NCBI RefSeq assembly: GCF_900110415.1
Contig: NZ_FODR01000019.1
Coordinates: 1-64,000, forward strand
Direction of reading: 5' to 3'
Source of the DNA: Mucilaginibacter sp. OK283
GTDB taxonomy: Bacteria > Bacteroidota > Bacteroidia > Sphingobacteriales > Sphingobacteriaceae
DNA length: 64,000 bases
Below the pieces are notes generated by a model that was not told the DNA's origin, made no database searches, and saw only the letters and a list, made by a program, of their open reading frames with translations. This document shows positions 50,049-56,893 of this stretch, piece after piece (the stretch's first letter is position 1; each line of letters opens with the position of its first letter). A program made the translations under genes and the position numbers.

Positions 50049-51551
50049 CTAATCAACAATTTTCCCTTTATCGAGTGTTAAAACCTTGTTAACGCTCTCG
50101 GGGATTTCATGCTGGTAATGGGTTACATATATCAATGTTACATTGCTTAACCTGCAAAGGGTATCTACCAGGTTTTTAAAGTGAAGTTGCTGATGGTCAT
50201 CCATTCCCTGGCAGGGTTCATCAAAAATAAGCAGTGCAGGATTTTTAATCAGCGCCCGAGCAAGTAAGCATAAACGCTGGGCACTTGCCGGTATGTTTTT
50301 TAAAAGTATCCGGGCATATTGGTCAATTTCAAGCGTTTTCATCCATTGCAAGGCAATAGCTGCCATTTGCTGGTTGCTTGGCCTAAATAGGCCCAATGTA
50401 TCATAGTATCCCGATTCAACTACCTGCAGGCAACTGTTATCCGTAGGGAAATATTGATGCAGCTCGGGCGATACAAAACCTATTTTTCTTTTGATATCCC
50501 AGATACTTTCACCTGTTCCGCGTTTTTTATCAAATAAAACAATGTGGTTGGCGTAAGCCTGCGGGTTATCGCCATTTATTAAACTGAGCAATGTTGATTT
50601 GCCCGCACCATTGGGGCCAAGCAAAGCCCAGCGATCGCCTGTTTTAATTTCCCAATTTACATCATCCAGCACTACTTTGTCGCCGTATTGAATGTGCACG
50701 TTTTCCATTTTTACTATATGGTTATAGGTTACACGCGGTTTACCTGTGTTTAATAAACTGCTAAGCGCTGTTATGTCAATACTATCGCCGGCATTGGTAA
50801 TAAACTGCTCCGGTTTAAAATCAGCCCTGGCAAGTTCATGAATAATCGCACCCGCATTTAGCACGGCCACGTTGGTAATGGCTTCCGGAATTTCATGTGG
50901 TGCGGTAGCAATAATTAAATTAATGCCCGATGCGGTTATCTGCCTGATAATATCATTAAACCCCTGCCTTGTTTTTAAATCAAGGCCGGTTAGCGGATTA
51001 TCGAGCAATAATAAAACAGGATTTTTAAGTAGGGCAGCCGCAAGCATCAGGCGTTTTGTTTCGCCGTTTGATAATTTTATCAATTGTTTATCCTGCAGGG
51101 GATCAAGATTTAATAACAGCATTACCCTGGGTAAAGTCCAATATCCACGTGTAGCTTCGCCGACGATGTTATTTAAATAATGATTAACAGTTAAAGCATC
51201 CTCTGAATCGGACGAGTTATAGCGCTGTTGATAATAAAAGTCGGAAGTGTTTGATAAATTTCGGAAATGGTGCCTGGGCTCAACAATGGCAATTAATTTT
51301 GTTTTATTGCCGCTACCGCCGGTAACAGGCATTTTACCGTCAGGCTTGCTTTCGAAGTTGTAAGTAACGGAGCCGCCGGTAATATTAAAGCGGCCGGCTA
51401 TAGTTTGTAGTAGCGCGCTTTTGCCAGACCCACTTGGGCCAACGAGCGCCCAGTTTTCGCCTTTATTGATGGCAAATGTAAGATTTTCAAACAGGGTGTT
51501 GTTCAAAAATCTTACAGTAGCACTGTTTATAGAAAAAATAGTATTAGCCAT
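50049..51551 (-). CDS. Duplicated ABC ATPase, ModF/PhrA-like, 500 aa
   Basis: Two ABC modules are fused. The first has Walker A GPSGSGKSA, signature LSNGETKRLMLAAALL and Walker B LLLLDNPLTGLD; the second has GPNGAGKST, PASAQRLCLLARAL (a degenerate signature) and ALLIFDEPCQGMDDHQ. In the first module the catalytic Glu after Walker B reads Asn (LDN), so it may not hydrolyse ATP normally. No permease is adjacent. E. coli ModF has this architecture and an unclear role; the protein is probably soluble. Confidence 0.88.
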   Translation of the reverse strand: MANTIFSINSATVRFLNNTLFENLTFAINKGENWALVGPSGSGKSALLQTIAGRFNITGGSVTYNFESKPDGKMPVTGGSGNKTKLIAIVEPRHHFRNLSNTSDFYYQQRYNSSDSEDALTVNHYLNNIVGEATRGYWTLPRVMLLLNLDPLQDKQLIKLSNGETKRLMLAAALLKNPVLLLLDNPLTGLDLKTRQGFNDIIRQITASGINLIIATAPHEIPEAITNVAVLNAGAIIHELARADFKPEQFITNAGDSIDITALSSLLNTGKPRVTYNHIVKMENVHIQYGDKVVLDDVNWEIKTGDRWALLGPNGAGKSTLLSLINGDNPQAYANHIVLFDKKRGTGESIWDIKRKIGFVSPELHQYFPTDNSCLQVVESGYYDTLGLFRPSNQQMAAIALQWMKTLEIDQYARILLKNIPASAQRLCLLARALIKNPALLIFDEPCQGMDDHQQLHFKNLVDTLCRLSNVTLIYVTHYQHEIPESVNKVLTLDKGKIVD

Positions 51552-51641
51552 GAACTGCTTTAGTAGCCGGCAAAATTAAACATCTGCCCGAAAAAAGCGC
51601 TTAGGCATAGTGCTGTTTTATTTTAAATATTAACGAAAGGC

Positions 51642-51863
51642 TTAAGCAGTTTTCTTAAAGTTTTGGTTTGGCGTAATGTTGGCGTTACTCTTGTTTAGCC
51701 TGTTCCAACCTTCAATATTAACCATCTCATCTTTCACAAAATTGTTGCATTTTTTATTTGGGCAGGCAACAATCCAATATTTTTTTGATTGTTCAATGTG
51801 AGGCCTGGTTCCACATTTTATGCAATTTTCGCATTTAATATTTGGTTGTATTTCAAAAGTCAT
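51642..51863 (-). CDS. Small zinc-ribbon protein, Lar-like, 73 aa
   Basis: Cys residues form a ribbon: C-x2-C-x2-C at residues about 11-17 (KCENCIKCGTRP) and C-x4-C at about 34-39 (ACPNKKCNN). After it comes VNIEGWNRLNKS, close to the A-I-E-A-W-N-R-R end of phage-type Lar restriction-alleviation proteins and related ribbons. The likeness is in pattern only. It could equally be an uncharacterised Zn-binding protein. A promoter-sized gap separates it from the 916-bp noncoding region. Confidence 0.65.
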   Translation of the reverse strand: MTFEIQPNIKCENCIKCGTRPHIEQSKKYWIVACPNKKCNNFVKDEMVNIEGWNRLNKSNANITPNQNFKKTA

Positions 51864-52779
51864 AGCAATATGTAGTTATAAATAGATAATTCAAAATTAT
51901 GAAAATATTTCGGCATCAGCTAAAATTTAACCAAAACATGCACTATAAGTATGTTAATACCTGTGTTTTGATAAAACTAAATAGATTGGCACTTCTTCTT
52001 CTCTTTGTTGTAATACGCAATAACCGTTCCGTTTTGAAATTGTTTTAATATTTAATCATTGTTTTATATTTTATTTTTCAGGTTAAAAAAATCATCATAA
52101 ATACCACCTCATTTAGCCTTTACAACGCACGGTTGATTAAAAAAAGGATTTTTAATCAACCGTGTGTAGGTTCTGCTATACACTTTTTATCAAACTTATG
52201 TACACTTGCCATTTTGCCCGCAGGCTTTCTTTATCGCCAGGAAAATTGAAGGTTTTTTATATTAGCAGCTGCCTAAATCTGATTTAGATTTTTTTCGTAT
52301 TGTATAAAAATCTGCTCCGTTGCCTTTGGCCAATGGAATAATGACTAAAAAACAAGGGGCCAGCTGCTTTACTAATTGAGTCAAAGCCTCCAATAATGCT
52401 TCCTTTTACCGTCAACCTCCGTTAACGGTAATGAATAATTTTCGTTTTCAGACAACTCCTTAGGAGAAAATACTTCTGGCCGCCACGGCTGCAGGCCAGA
52501 CAGCGGCGCAACTGCGTGCGGGCAAACAAAAGGCATTAAAGAAACACGATATAGTGCAACCCCTTAACGCCAAAAAGTATAATAGTTATAATTTAAGGTG
52601 GCTTTTTTACTTTATGCGGCTGATGAAGTTTTAAATATTTCTGCACCACATCAAAAGGAGGCATTGGCTGTTTATGCCCGACTTCGAAAAAAGGCGTGAT
52701 TCTTGTTACCAGATAGGCTGGATGCAGAAAAAAATGCCTGCAATATTCTTTGGGTTATATACACTTATAAAAAAATGTT
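51864..52779. other. Long noncoding region, 916 bp
   Basis: No reading frame with protein-like composition is seen on either strand; the frame at 52674-52859 is out of phase with the real lipoprotein gene. Structure is present: a perfect 16-bp hairpin at 52128-52164, TTACCG...ACGGTAA near 52407-52431, CTCC-TTA-GGAG at 52456-52466 and TCTGGCC...GGCCAGA at 52475-52500. It does not show tmRNA, RNase P or SRP RNA motifs. It may hold an RNA gene or be a remnant. Confidence 0.5.
52128..52164. repeat. Perfect 16-bp hairpin
   Basis: CACGGTTGATTAAAAA (52128-52143) and TTTTTAATCAACCGTG (52149-52164) are perfect inverted repeats with a 5-nt loop. The T run is inside the stem and not after it, so it is not a standard terminator. 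No gene ends close to it. Confidence 0.85.
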
Positions 52780-52941
52780 ATGAAAAAAATTCATTTATTG
52801 ATGATCGGGTTAGTCCTTTCTACACTAAGCGGCTGCTCTGTTATCACCGGGATATTTAAGGCGGGCGCCGTAGTTGGCGTGATATCAGTTATTGTTGTTG
52901 TTTTGGTTATCGTGTGGCTTATTTCACTATTTAGGAAGTGA
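52780..52941 (+). CDS. Small lipoprotein with one membrane helix, 53 aa
   Basis: This short gene reads MKKIHLLMIGLVLSTLSGCSVITG, with a lipobox LSGC (Cys19), then the hydrophobic run GAVVGVISVIVVVLVIVWLI (about residues 29-48) and the basic end SLFRK. This matches a common Bacteroidota family of small stress-linked proteins that are often misnamed phosphatidate cytidylyltransferase; the enzyme name has no basis in 53 residues. It lies 90 bp before the PA2169-type gene on the same strand. Confidence 0.78.
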   Translation: MKKIHLLMIGLVLSTLSGCSVITGIFKAGAVVGVISVIVVVLVIVWLISLFRK

Positions 52942-53031
52942 ACAATTATTTCTTAGTAGTATATTTTTTATCTATTTGATTAAACAATTTGATTTCAGAT
53001 AGGTTGTACTTGTATAAAAACATAATTCATC

Positions 53032-53487
53032 ATGGAAAATTCACAAGCAACAACAGAAGTTTTAAATGACCTGGTTCAGATTAATAACGACAGGATAAAA
53101 GGGTATGAGCGAGCCCTTAAAGATTTAAAAGATGGCGAAAGCGATTTGAGGATGCTTTTTTTAAGTTTGATTGACGCAAGCAATCGGTATAAAAATGAAT
53201 TGGGCAAAGAAGTTGAGGTGTTGGGCAAAGATATTGACACGGGCACTTCAACCAGTGGTAAAATACACCGGGCCTGGCTGGATGTAAAGGCGGCCTTTAC
53301 TGCTCATGATACGCACGATATTTTAGAAGAGTGCGAATTTGGCGAAGACGCTATTGTAAAAGCTTACCGGCAAGCGCTGGACGAAGAATATATTCCCGCA
53401 TTTTTACGCGATATTATAACCAGGCAACAAGCCGAAATATTGGATGCGCACGACGAAATAAAAGCATTACGCGATAGTGTTCACTAA
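53032..53487 (+). CDS. PA2169 family (DUF2383) four-helix-bundle protein
   Basis: The protein is 151 aa, helical, ferritin-like in pattern, and cytoplasmic. Family marks: VLNDLVQINNDRIKGYERALKD (partly quoted), LFLSLIDASNRYKNELGKEV, GKIHRAWLDVKAAFTAHD and ILEECEFGEDAIVKAYRQAL. The E-C-E-x-x-E and D-x-x-H residues could bind metal, as in ferritin-like folds, but function is unknown. The family often appears in general-stress regions, which fits the small lipoprotein before it and the sigma/protease system after it. Confidence 0.9.
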   Translation: MENSQATTEVLNDLVQINNDRIKGYERALKDLKDGESDLRMLFLSLIDASNRYKNELGKEVEVLGKDIDTGTSTSGKIHRAWLDVKAAFTAHDTHDILEECEFGEDAIVKAYRQALDEEYIPAFLRDIITRQQAEILDAHDEIKALRDSVH

Positions 53488-53624
53488 GAAATTAGTATCA
53501 CGTATCAAGACCGGGTTGTGATGCCTTGGTTTGATAGGCGGCACTTCTTAGGTGAATATTTTACTGCCTGGCAAATAACCTTGGAACCTGATACTTGCTA
53601 CTGATAAACAATTTGATACTTCAT

Positions 53625-53659
53625 AAAAAAACGCACCTGAAAACCAGGTGCGTTTTTTT
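53625..53659. terminator. Strong bidirectional terminator
   Basis: AAAAAAACGCACCTG (53625-53639) pairs perfectly with CAGGTGCGTTTTTTT (53645-53659) around AAAAC. It separates the plus-strand four-helix gene from the minus-strand lipoprotein array. Confidence 0.95.
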
Positions 53660-53680
53660 AGAAATCTAAAAAAAGTCAGA

Positions 53681-53881
53681 TTACATTTTTTTAGTAGTGT
53701 CTTTCTTGGTAGTGTCAGTTTTAGCTGTATCAGTTTTAGCTGAATCTGCTTTAGCTGTATCCATTTTTGCAGTGTCCATTTTTGCTGAATCTGCAGCTGA
53801 AGATGAACCAGAACCTTTACAAGCAGCAAATGAAGTAGCGATAGCTAAGGCAACTAAGCCTAATTTGAATGAATTTTTCAT
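53681..53881 (-). CDS. Small repeat lipoprotein A, 66 aa
   Basis: A lipoprotein signal MKNSFKLGLVALAIATSFAAC (Cys21) is followed by a Gly/Ser stretch and about seven units of the form D-S/T-A/T-K (DTAKMDTAKADSAKTDTAK). The frame extends to 53950, but ATG 53881 aligns with the other two copies and lies downstream of the shared promoter element. The tail is flexible and alternately acidic and basic. Function unknown; the family is probably envelope-located. The first 101 bp of coding sequence and leader are identical to copy B. Confidence 0.85.
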   Translation of the reverse strand: MKNSFKLGLVALAIATSFAACKGSGSSSAADSAKMDTAKMDTAKADSAKTDTAKTDTTKKDTTKKM

Positions 53882-53919
53882 GTTCAATTTTTTTAATGAG
53901 TGATTTAATAGTTTTTCTG

Positions 53920-53948
53920 TTAATACCTTAAACAAAAAAAGGTAACCC
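53920..53948 (-). promoter_or_regulatory. Shared bipartite promoter element, copy A
   Basis: On the minus strand GGGTTAC (53948-53942), 15 bp, GTATTAA (53926-53920). The GTATTAA box ends about 38 bp before ATG 53881. The same pair occurs before both other lipoprotein genes and twice before the sigma gene. Spacing suits -35 and -10 boxes of an ECF sigma factor. Confidence 0.75.
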
Positions 53949-54055
53949 ATAATTTTAAAATAAAATTACAGATTACCTTTTTTATTGTAAATAAACTAAT
54001 AAATCTATAAAAAGGCATGAAAATTTATACTTCAGCCAGTTTAAAGGCTTAGTAA

Positions 54056-54274
54056 TTATTTTTTAGCTGTATCTTTTTTTACAGAGTCAACTTTAGCTTC
54101 GCCAGCTTTAGCAGTTGAATCAGTTGCTGCAGTTGAATCTTTTTTCACTGAATCAACTTTCGCTGAATCTGCTTTAGCTGAATCTGCAGCTGAAGATGAA
54201 CCAGAACCTTTACAAGCAGCAAATGAAGTAGCGATAGCTAAGGCAACTAAGCCTAATTTGAATGAATTTTTCAT
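54056..54274 (-). CDS. Small repeat lipoprotein B, 72 aa
   Basis: The signal sequence and first mature residues (Cys21, KGSGSSSAADSAK) are the same as in copy A at the nucleotide level. The tail then differs: DSAKVDSVKKDSTAATDSTAKAGEAK, ending VDSVKKDTAKK. Identity limited to the 5' part suggests recent duplication or gene conversion, followed by repeat slippage in the tail. It has its own promoter element. Role unknown. Confidence 0.85.
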   Translation of the reverse strand: MKNSFKLGLVALAIATSFAACKGSGSSSAADSAKADSAKVDSVKKDSTAATDSTAKAGEAKVDSVKKDTAKK

Positions 54275-54319
54275 GTTTTGAGTTTTATAAGTTTTAATAA
54301 TTTTTTGATCGTTCGGTTA

Positions 54320-54349
54320 TTAATACAAATTAATGATAAAAGGTAACCC
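54320..54349 (-). promoter_or_regulatory. Shared bipartite promoter element, copy B
   Basis: GGGTTAC (54349-54343), 16 bp, GTATTAA (54326-54320) on the minus strand, about 45 bp before ATG 54274. Only this copy has a 16-bp spacer. The GGTTACC part also pairs with a hairpin arm at 54371-54381. Confidence 0.75.
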
Positions 54350-54459
54350 ATGATTTTTTAAAAAAATATTGGTTACCTTTTTATCAAAAAAAACTATTAA
54401 ACCATAAAAAGAATTGCAGGGAATACCCGGTATCTTTTTTATAGCACTATAGCAGTTAA

Positions 54460-54651
54460 TTATTTTTTAACTGAATCTTTTTTTACTGTATCAACTTTAG
54501 TTGAATCAGTTTTAACTGTTGAGTCAACTTTAACTGTTGAATCAACTTTAACGGTAGTATCGCTATCACCTTTTTTAGCATCACCATTACAAGCTGAGAA
54601 AGAAGCAGCAATAACTAAAGCTACAAAGCTGGTTTTCATTAAATTTTTCAT
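54460..54651 (-). CDS. Small repeat lipoprotein C, 63 aa
   Basis: This is the most diverged member: MKNLMKTSFVALVIAASFSAC (Cys21), then NGDAKKGDSDTTVK and units of the form KVDSTV/KTDST (VKVDSTVKVDSTVKTDSTKV), ending VDTVKKDSVKK. The unit here is six residues, against four or five in copies A and B. It lies nearest to the divergent sigma gene and has its own copy of the promoter element. Role unknown. Confidence 0.83.
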   Translation of the reverse strand: MKNLMKTSFVALVIAASFSACNGDAKKGDSDTTVKVDSTVKVDSTVKTDSTKVDTVKKDSVKK

Positions 54652-54697
54652 CGTTGTGTGTTTTAAAATGTTAGTGTTTTTTTAACGTTTACTGTTG

Positions 54698-54726
54698 TTA
54701 ATACACTTAAATGAAAAAGGTAACCC
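54698..54726 (-). promoter_or_regulatory. Shared bipartite promoter element, copy C
   Basis: GGGTTAC (54726-54720), 15 bp, GTATTAA (54704-54698) on the minus strand, about 46 bp before ATG 54651. There is no hairpin partner on its upstream side, unlike copies A and B. Confidence 0.75.
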
Positions 54727-54842
54727 AATAAATTAATTAAAAAGTAAAATATTATATTGCTATTTATCTTAAGGTAGTAGCGGTAAGTTTGGTTGTAAGT
54801 TTTTTTTTGCAGATTTGCCCGCTATAATATAATTTGTTCCAG

Positions 54843-54871
54843 GGGTTACTTATTTGCAATTACAGTATTAA
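54843..54871 (+). promoter_or_regulatory. Shared bipartite promoter element, copy D (distal to sigma gene)
   Basis: GGGTTAC (54843-54849), 15 bp, GTATTAA (54865-54871) on the plus strand, 199 bp before the GTG of the sigma gene. Transcription from here would give a leader of about 190 nt containing the hairpin GCCCGG...CCGGGC (54923-54943). Confidence 0.7.
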
Positions 54872-55038
54872 CATTTGAAGAGAATCAACAAGAATAAGAG
54901 TCCGGAATCAAGAAAGGAAAAAGCCCGGTTTGAATGTCCGGGCAGATAATTAAATTGTATCATTTTGTATTGAATTTAACTACTTTTAGTCAGTTTTGAT
55001 TCTTGACTCCTAACTCTTGATTCTTTTTTTACACCGTT

Positions 55039-55067
55039 GGGTTACATTTTGGCATAAACAGTATTAA
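55039..55067 (+). promoter_or_regulatory. Shared bipartite promoter element, copy E (proximal to sigma gene)
   Basis: GGGTTAC (55039-55045), 15 bp, GTATTAA (55061-55067), only 2 bp before the GTG start of the sigma gene. It implies autoregulation. If it acts as a promoter, the start of transcription would fall at or after the GTG, which is odd and discussed separately. Confidence 0.7.
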
Positions 55068-55069
55068 GA

Positions 55070-55639
55070 GTGAATAAAGACTTAAAAGCTTCGGCACCAA
55101 CAGACAGCGAAATAGTTCTTGGGATACTTAACAATTCGGAAATAGTACTGAAAAGGCTATACACAACCTATTTCCCTATGATATTACAGTTAATTATCAA
55201 CAATAACGGAAATGAGGATGATGCCAAGGATATATACCAGGAAGCTATTATTGTTCTTTATAACAAAATAAAATCGGGCGAGTTTGAATTAAGCAGCAAG
55301 CTTAAAACATACATTTACTCGGTTTGCCGCAGGCTTTGGCTTAAAAGGCTAAGCCAGATGAACAGGTACGGAGGCGATATCAGGGATTTTGAAGAATTCC
55401 TGCCTGTTGATGACGAGGTTGAAAAACATAATGACCGGGATATACAGTTTAATAAAATGGAGGCGGCCCTCCAATTGTTAGGCGAACCGTGTAAAACTAT
55501 TATGGAAGATTTTTATATACATAACAGATCGATGCAGGAGATCTGCGAACGTTTTGGGTACACCAATGCCGATAATGCCAAAACGCAAAAGTATAAATGC
55601 CTGCAAAGGTTGAAAAAGTTATTTTTTCAGCAGAAGTAA
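55070..55639 (+). CDS. ECF-type RNA polymerase sigma factor, 189 aa
   Basis: Region 2 is seen at residues about 22-92: LKRLYTTYFPMILQLI, then GNEDDAKDIYQEAIIVLYNKI (the DDAxDVxQE-like motif) and KLKTYIYSVCRRLWLKRL. Region 4 is at about 127-185: ALQLLGEPCKTIMEDFYIHNRSMQEICERFGYTNADNAKTQKYKCL, a helix-turn-helix (partly quoted). GTG 55070 is the only fair start codon. The gene after it, 15 bp downstream, is its presumed anti-sigma partner. It probably directs transcription from the GGGTTAC/GTATTAA elements, including its own. Confidence 0.92.
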   Translation: MNKDLKASAPTDSEIVLGILNNSEIVLKRLYTTYFPMILQLIINNNGNEDDAKDIYQEAIIVLYNKIKSGEFELSSKLKTYIYSVCRRLWLKRLSQMNRYGGDIRDFEEFLPVDDEVEKHNDRDIQFNKMEAALQLLGEPCKTIMEDFYIHNRSMQEICERFGYTNADNAKTQKYKCLQRLKKLFFQQK

Positions 55640-55654
55640 AAGGAGTGTAAAGAG

Positions 55655-56764
55655 ATGAGCGAGAACCTGATTCTGGAATTGATTGAAAGGTACCTTAACG
55701 GCGATATGACGGCCGCCGAACGCGCCGAATTTGAGATATTGCGTAAAAACGACGCTAATGTTGACAGCAAGGTAATAGAACACAAACTATTTGTAGGGCT
55801 AATTAAACAATACGGCGAACGCATTGAGCTGGAAAAACGCCTGGATGCTATCCACAACGAGATTGATGTGCATACTTTGAAGGAAGAGTTGATGATACAC
55901 CCTAACTGGATAGTTAGCATGTGGAGGCATCACCATTCAAAAATATCGGTAGCTGCTTCTATAGCTATTTTTGCCATATTGAGTACTTTGTTTTTTACAG
56001 GGAAGCTGAATAATCATAATTCAAATGATGTTGAATTGTTAAGTCAAAAAGTTGATCAGCTCAACAATAAAACAGACAAGCTGGCCCAAAAGACTGATAA
56101 TTTGGCCAATCAAAGAATAACAGATAAGCAGAAGAAACTTACCAACCCTGGTAATTTCAGGGGAACCGGGTTTGCGTTATCTTCAAATGGTTATATAGCA
56201 ACAGATTATCACATCATTAGGGATGCCGATTCTGTATATGTACAGAATGCGGCCGGAGAGTCGTTTCATGCAAAAGTTATTTATACCGAGCCTAAATACG
56301 ATATAGCTATTTTGCAGATAAATGATCCTGCGTTTAAAGATCTTGGAAATGTGCCTTACAATTTTAAGAAACCATTAAGCGATTTGGGCGAAGATGTTTA
56401 TACCTTAGGTTACCCAAGCGGCGAAGAAAATTATGGTCCAGGTTCGTTAACAGCAAGAAATGGCCACTCCGGCGATACAACAGAATACCAGGTATCTATT
56501 CCCGTTAATCCCGGAAATAGCGGTGGTCCGTTGTTAGATAGTAAAGGAAATGTTGTTGGTATTATAAGCGGCAGACAGCCCGAAATGGCTGGCGCAGGTT
56601 TTGCAAAAAAATCGGCTTATCTGTTAAAAGCGATACAAAATATACCATCCGACTCATTGAGCAAGGATTTAACCCTAAGTACAAAAAACACGCTGGCAGG
56701 TTTAAGCCGCCCGCAACAAGTTAAAAAGCTAAAAAACTATGTGTTTATGGTTAAAGCTTATTAA
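55655..56764 (+). CDS. Anti-sigma-like/trypsin-like protease membrane fusion, 369 aa
   Basis: Residues 1-90 look like a cytoplasmic anti-sigma-type domain (LILELIERYLNGDMTAAERA and AEFEILRKNDANVDS). One membrane helix lies at about 97-115 (KISVAASIAIFAILSTLFFT). A short coiled coil (about 125-153, Leu heptads) leads to a trypsin/DegP-like domain with His186 (IATDYHII), Asp216 (KYDIAILQI) and Ser289 (NPGNSGGPLL). No PDZ domain follows. The protease would face the periplasm. It is cotranscribed with the sigma factor. I infer that envelope signals act through it on the sigma factor. Confidence 0.9.
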   Translation: MSENLILELIERYLNGDMTAAERAEFEILRKNDANVDSKVIEHKLFVGLIKQYGERIELEKRLDAIHNEIDVHTLKEELMIHPNWIVSMWRHHHSKISVAASIAIFAILSTLFFTGKLNNHNSNDVELLSQKVDQLNNKTDKLAQKTDNLANQRITDKQKKLTNPGNFRGTGFALSSNGYIATDYHIIRDADSVYVQNAAGESFHAKVIYTEPKYDIAILQINDPAFKDLGNVPYNFKKPLSDLGEDVYTLGYPSGEENYGPGSLTARNGHSGDTTEYQVSIPVNPGNSGGPLLDSKGNVVGIISGRQPEMAGAGFAKKSAYLLKAIQNIPSDSLSKDLTLSTKNTLAGLSRPQQVKKLKNYVFMVKAY

Positions 56765-56800
56765 TAACGCCCAATTCCAATAAAAATTAATAATTGAAAG

Positions 56801-56827
56801 GAGATGCCGTAAGGTGTCTCTTTTTTT
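56801..56827 (+). terminator. Intrinsic terminator
   Basis: GAGATGCC (56801-56808) pairs with GGTGTCTC (56813-56820), with two G-T pairs, loop GTAA, then seven T residues. It closes the sigma/protease operon. Confidence 0.88.
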
Positions 56828-56893
56828 ATTAGGGGCTTTTTTCTGAACAGGATTCGTCGGATTTATCAGATTTTTTTGGATTTTGATTTGCAT

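Noticed and set aside
52128..52164. Intrinsic terminator
   Set aside because: The T run is inside the stem and there is no gene end within 200 bp; it was listed as a hairpin only.
52674..52859. Plus-strand 61-codon frame with MPDFEKRRDSCY
   Set aside because: It runs out of frame across the start of the lipoprotein gene at 52780, which has a clear signal and lipobox.
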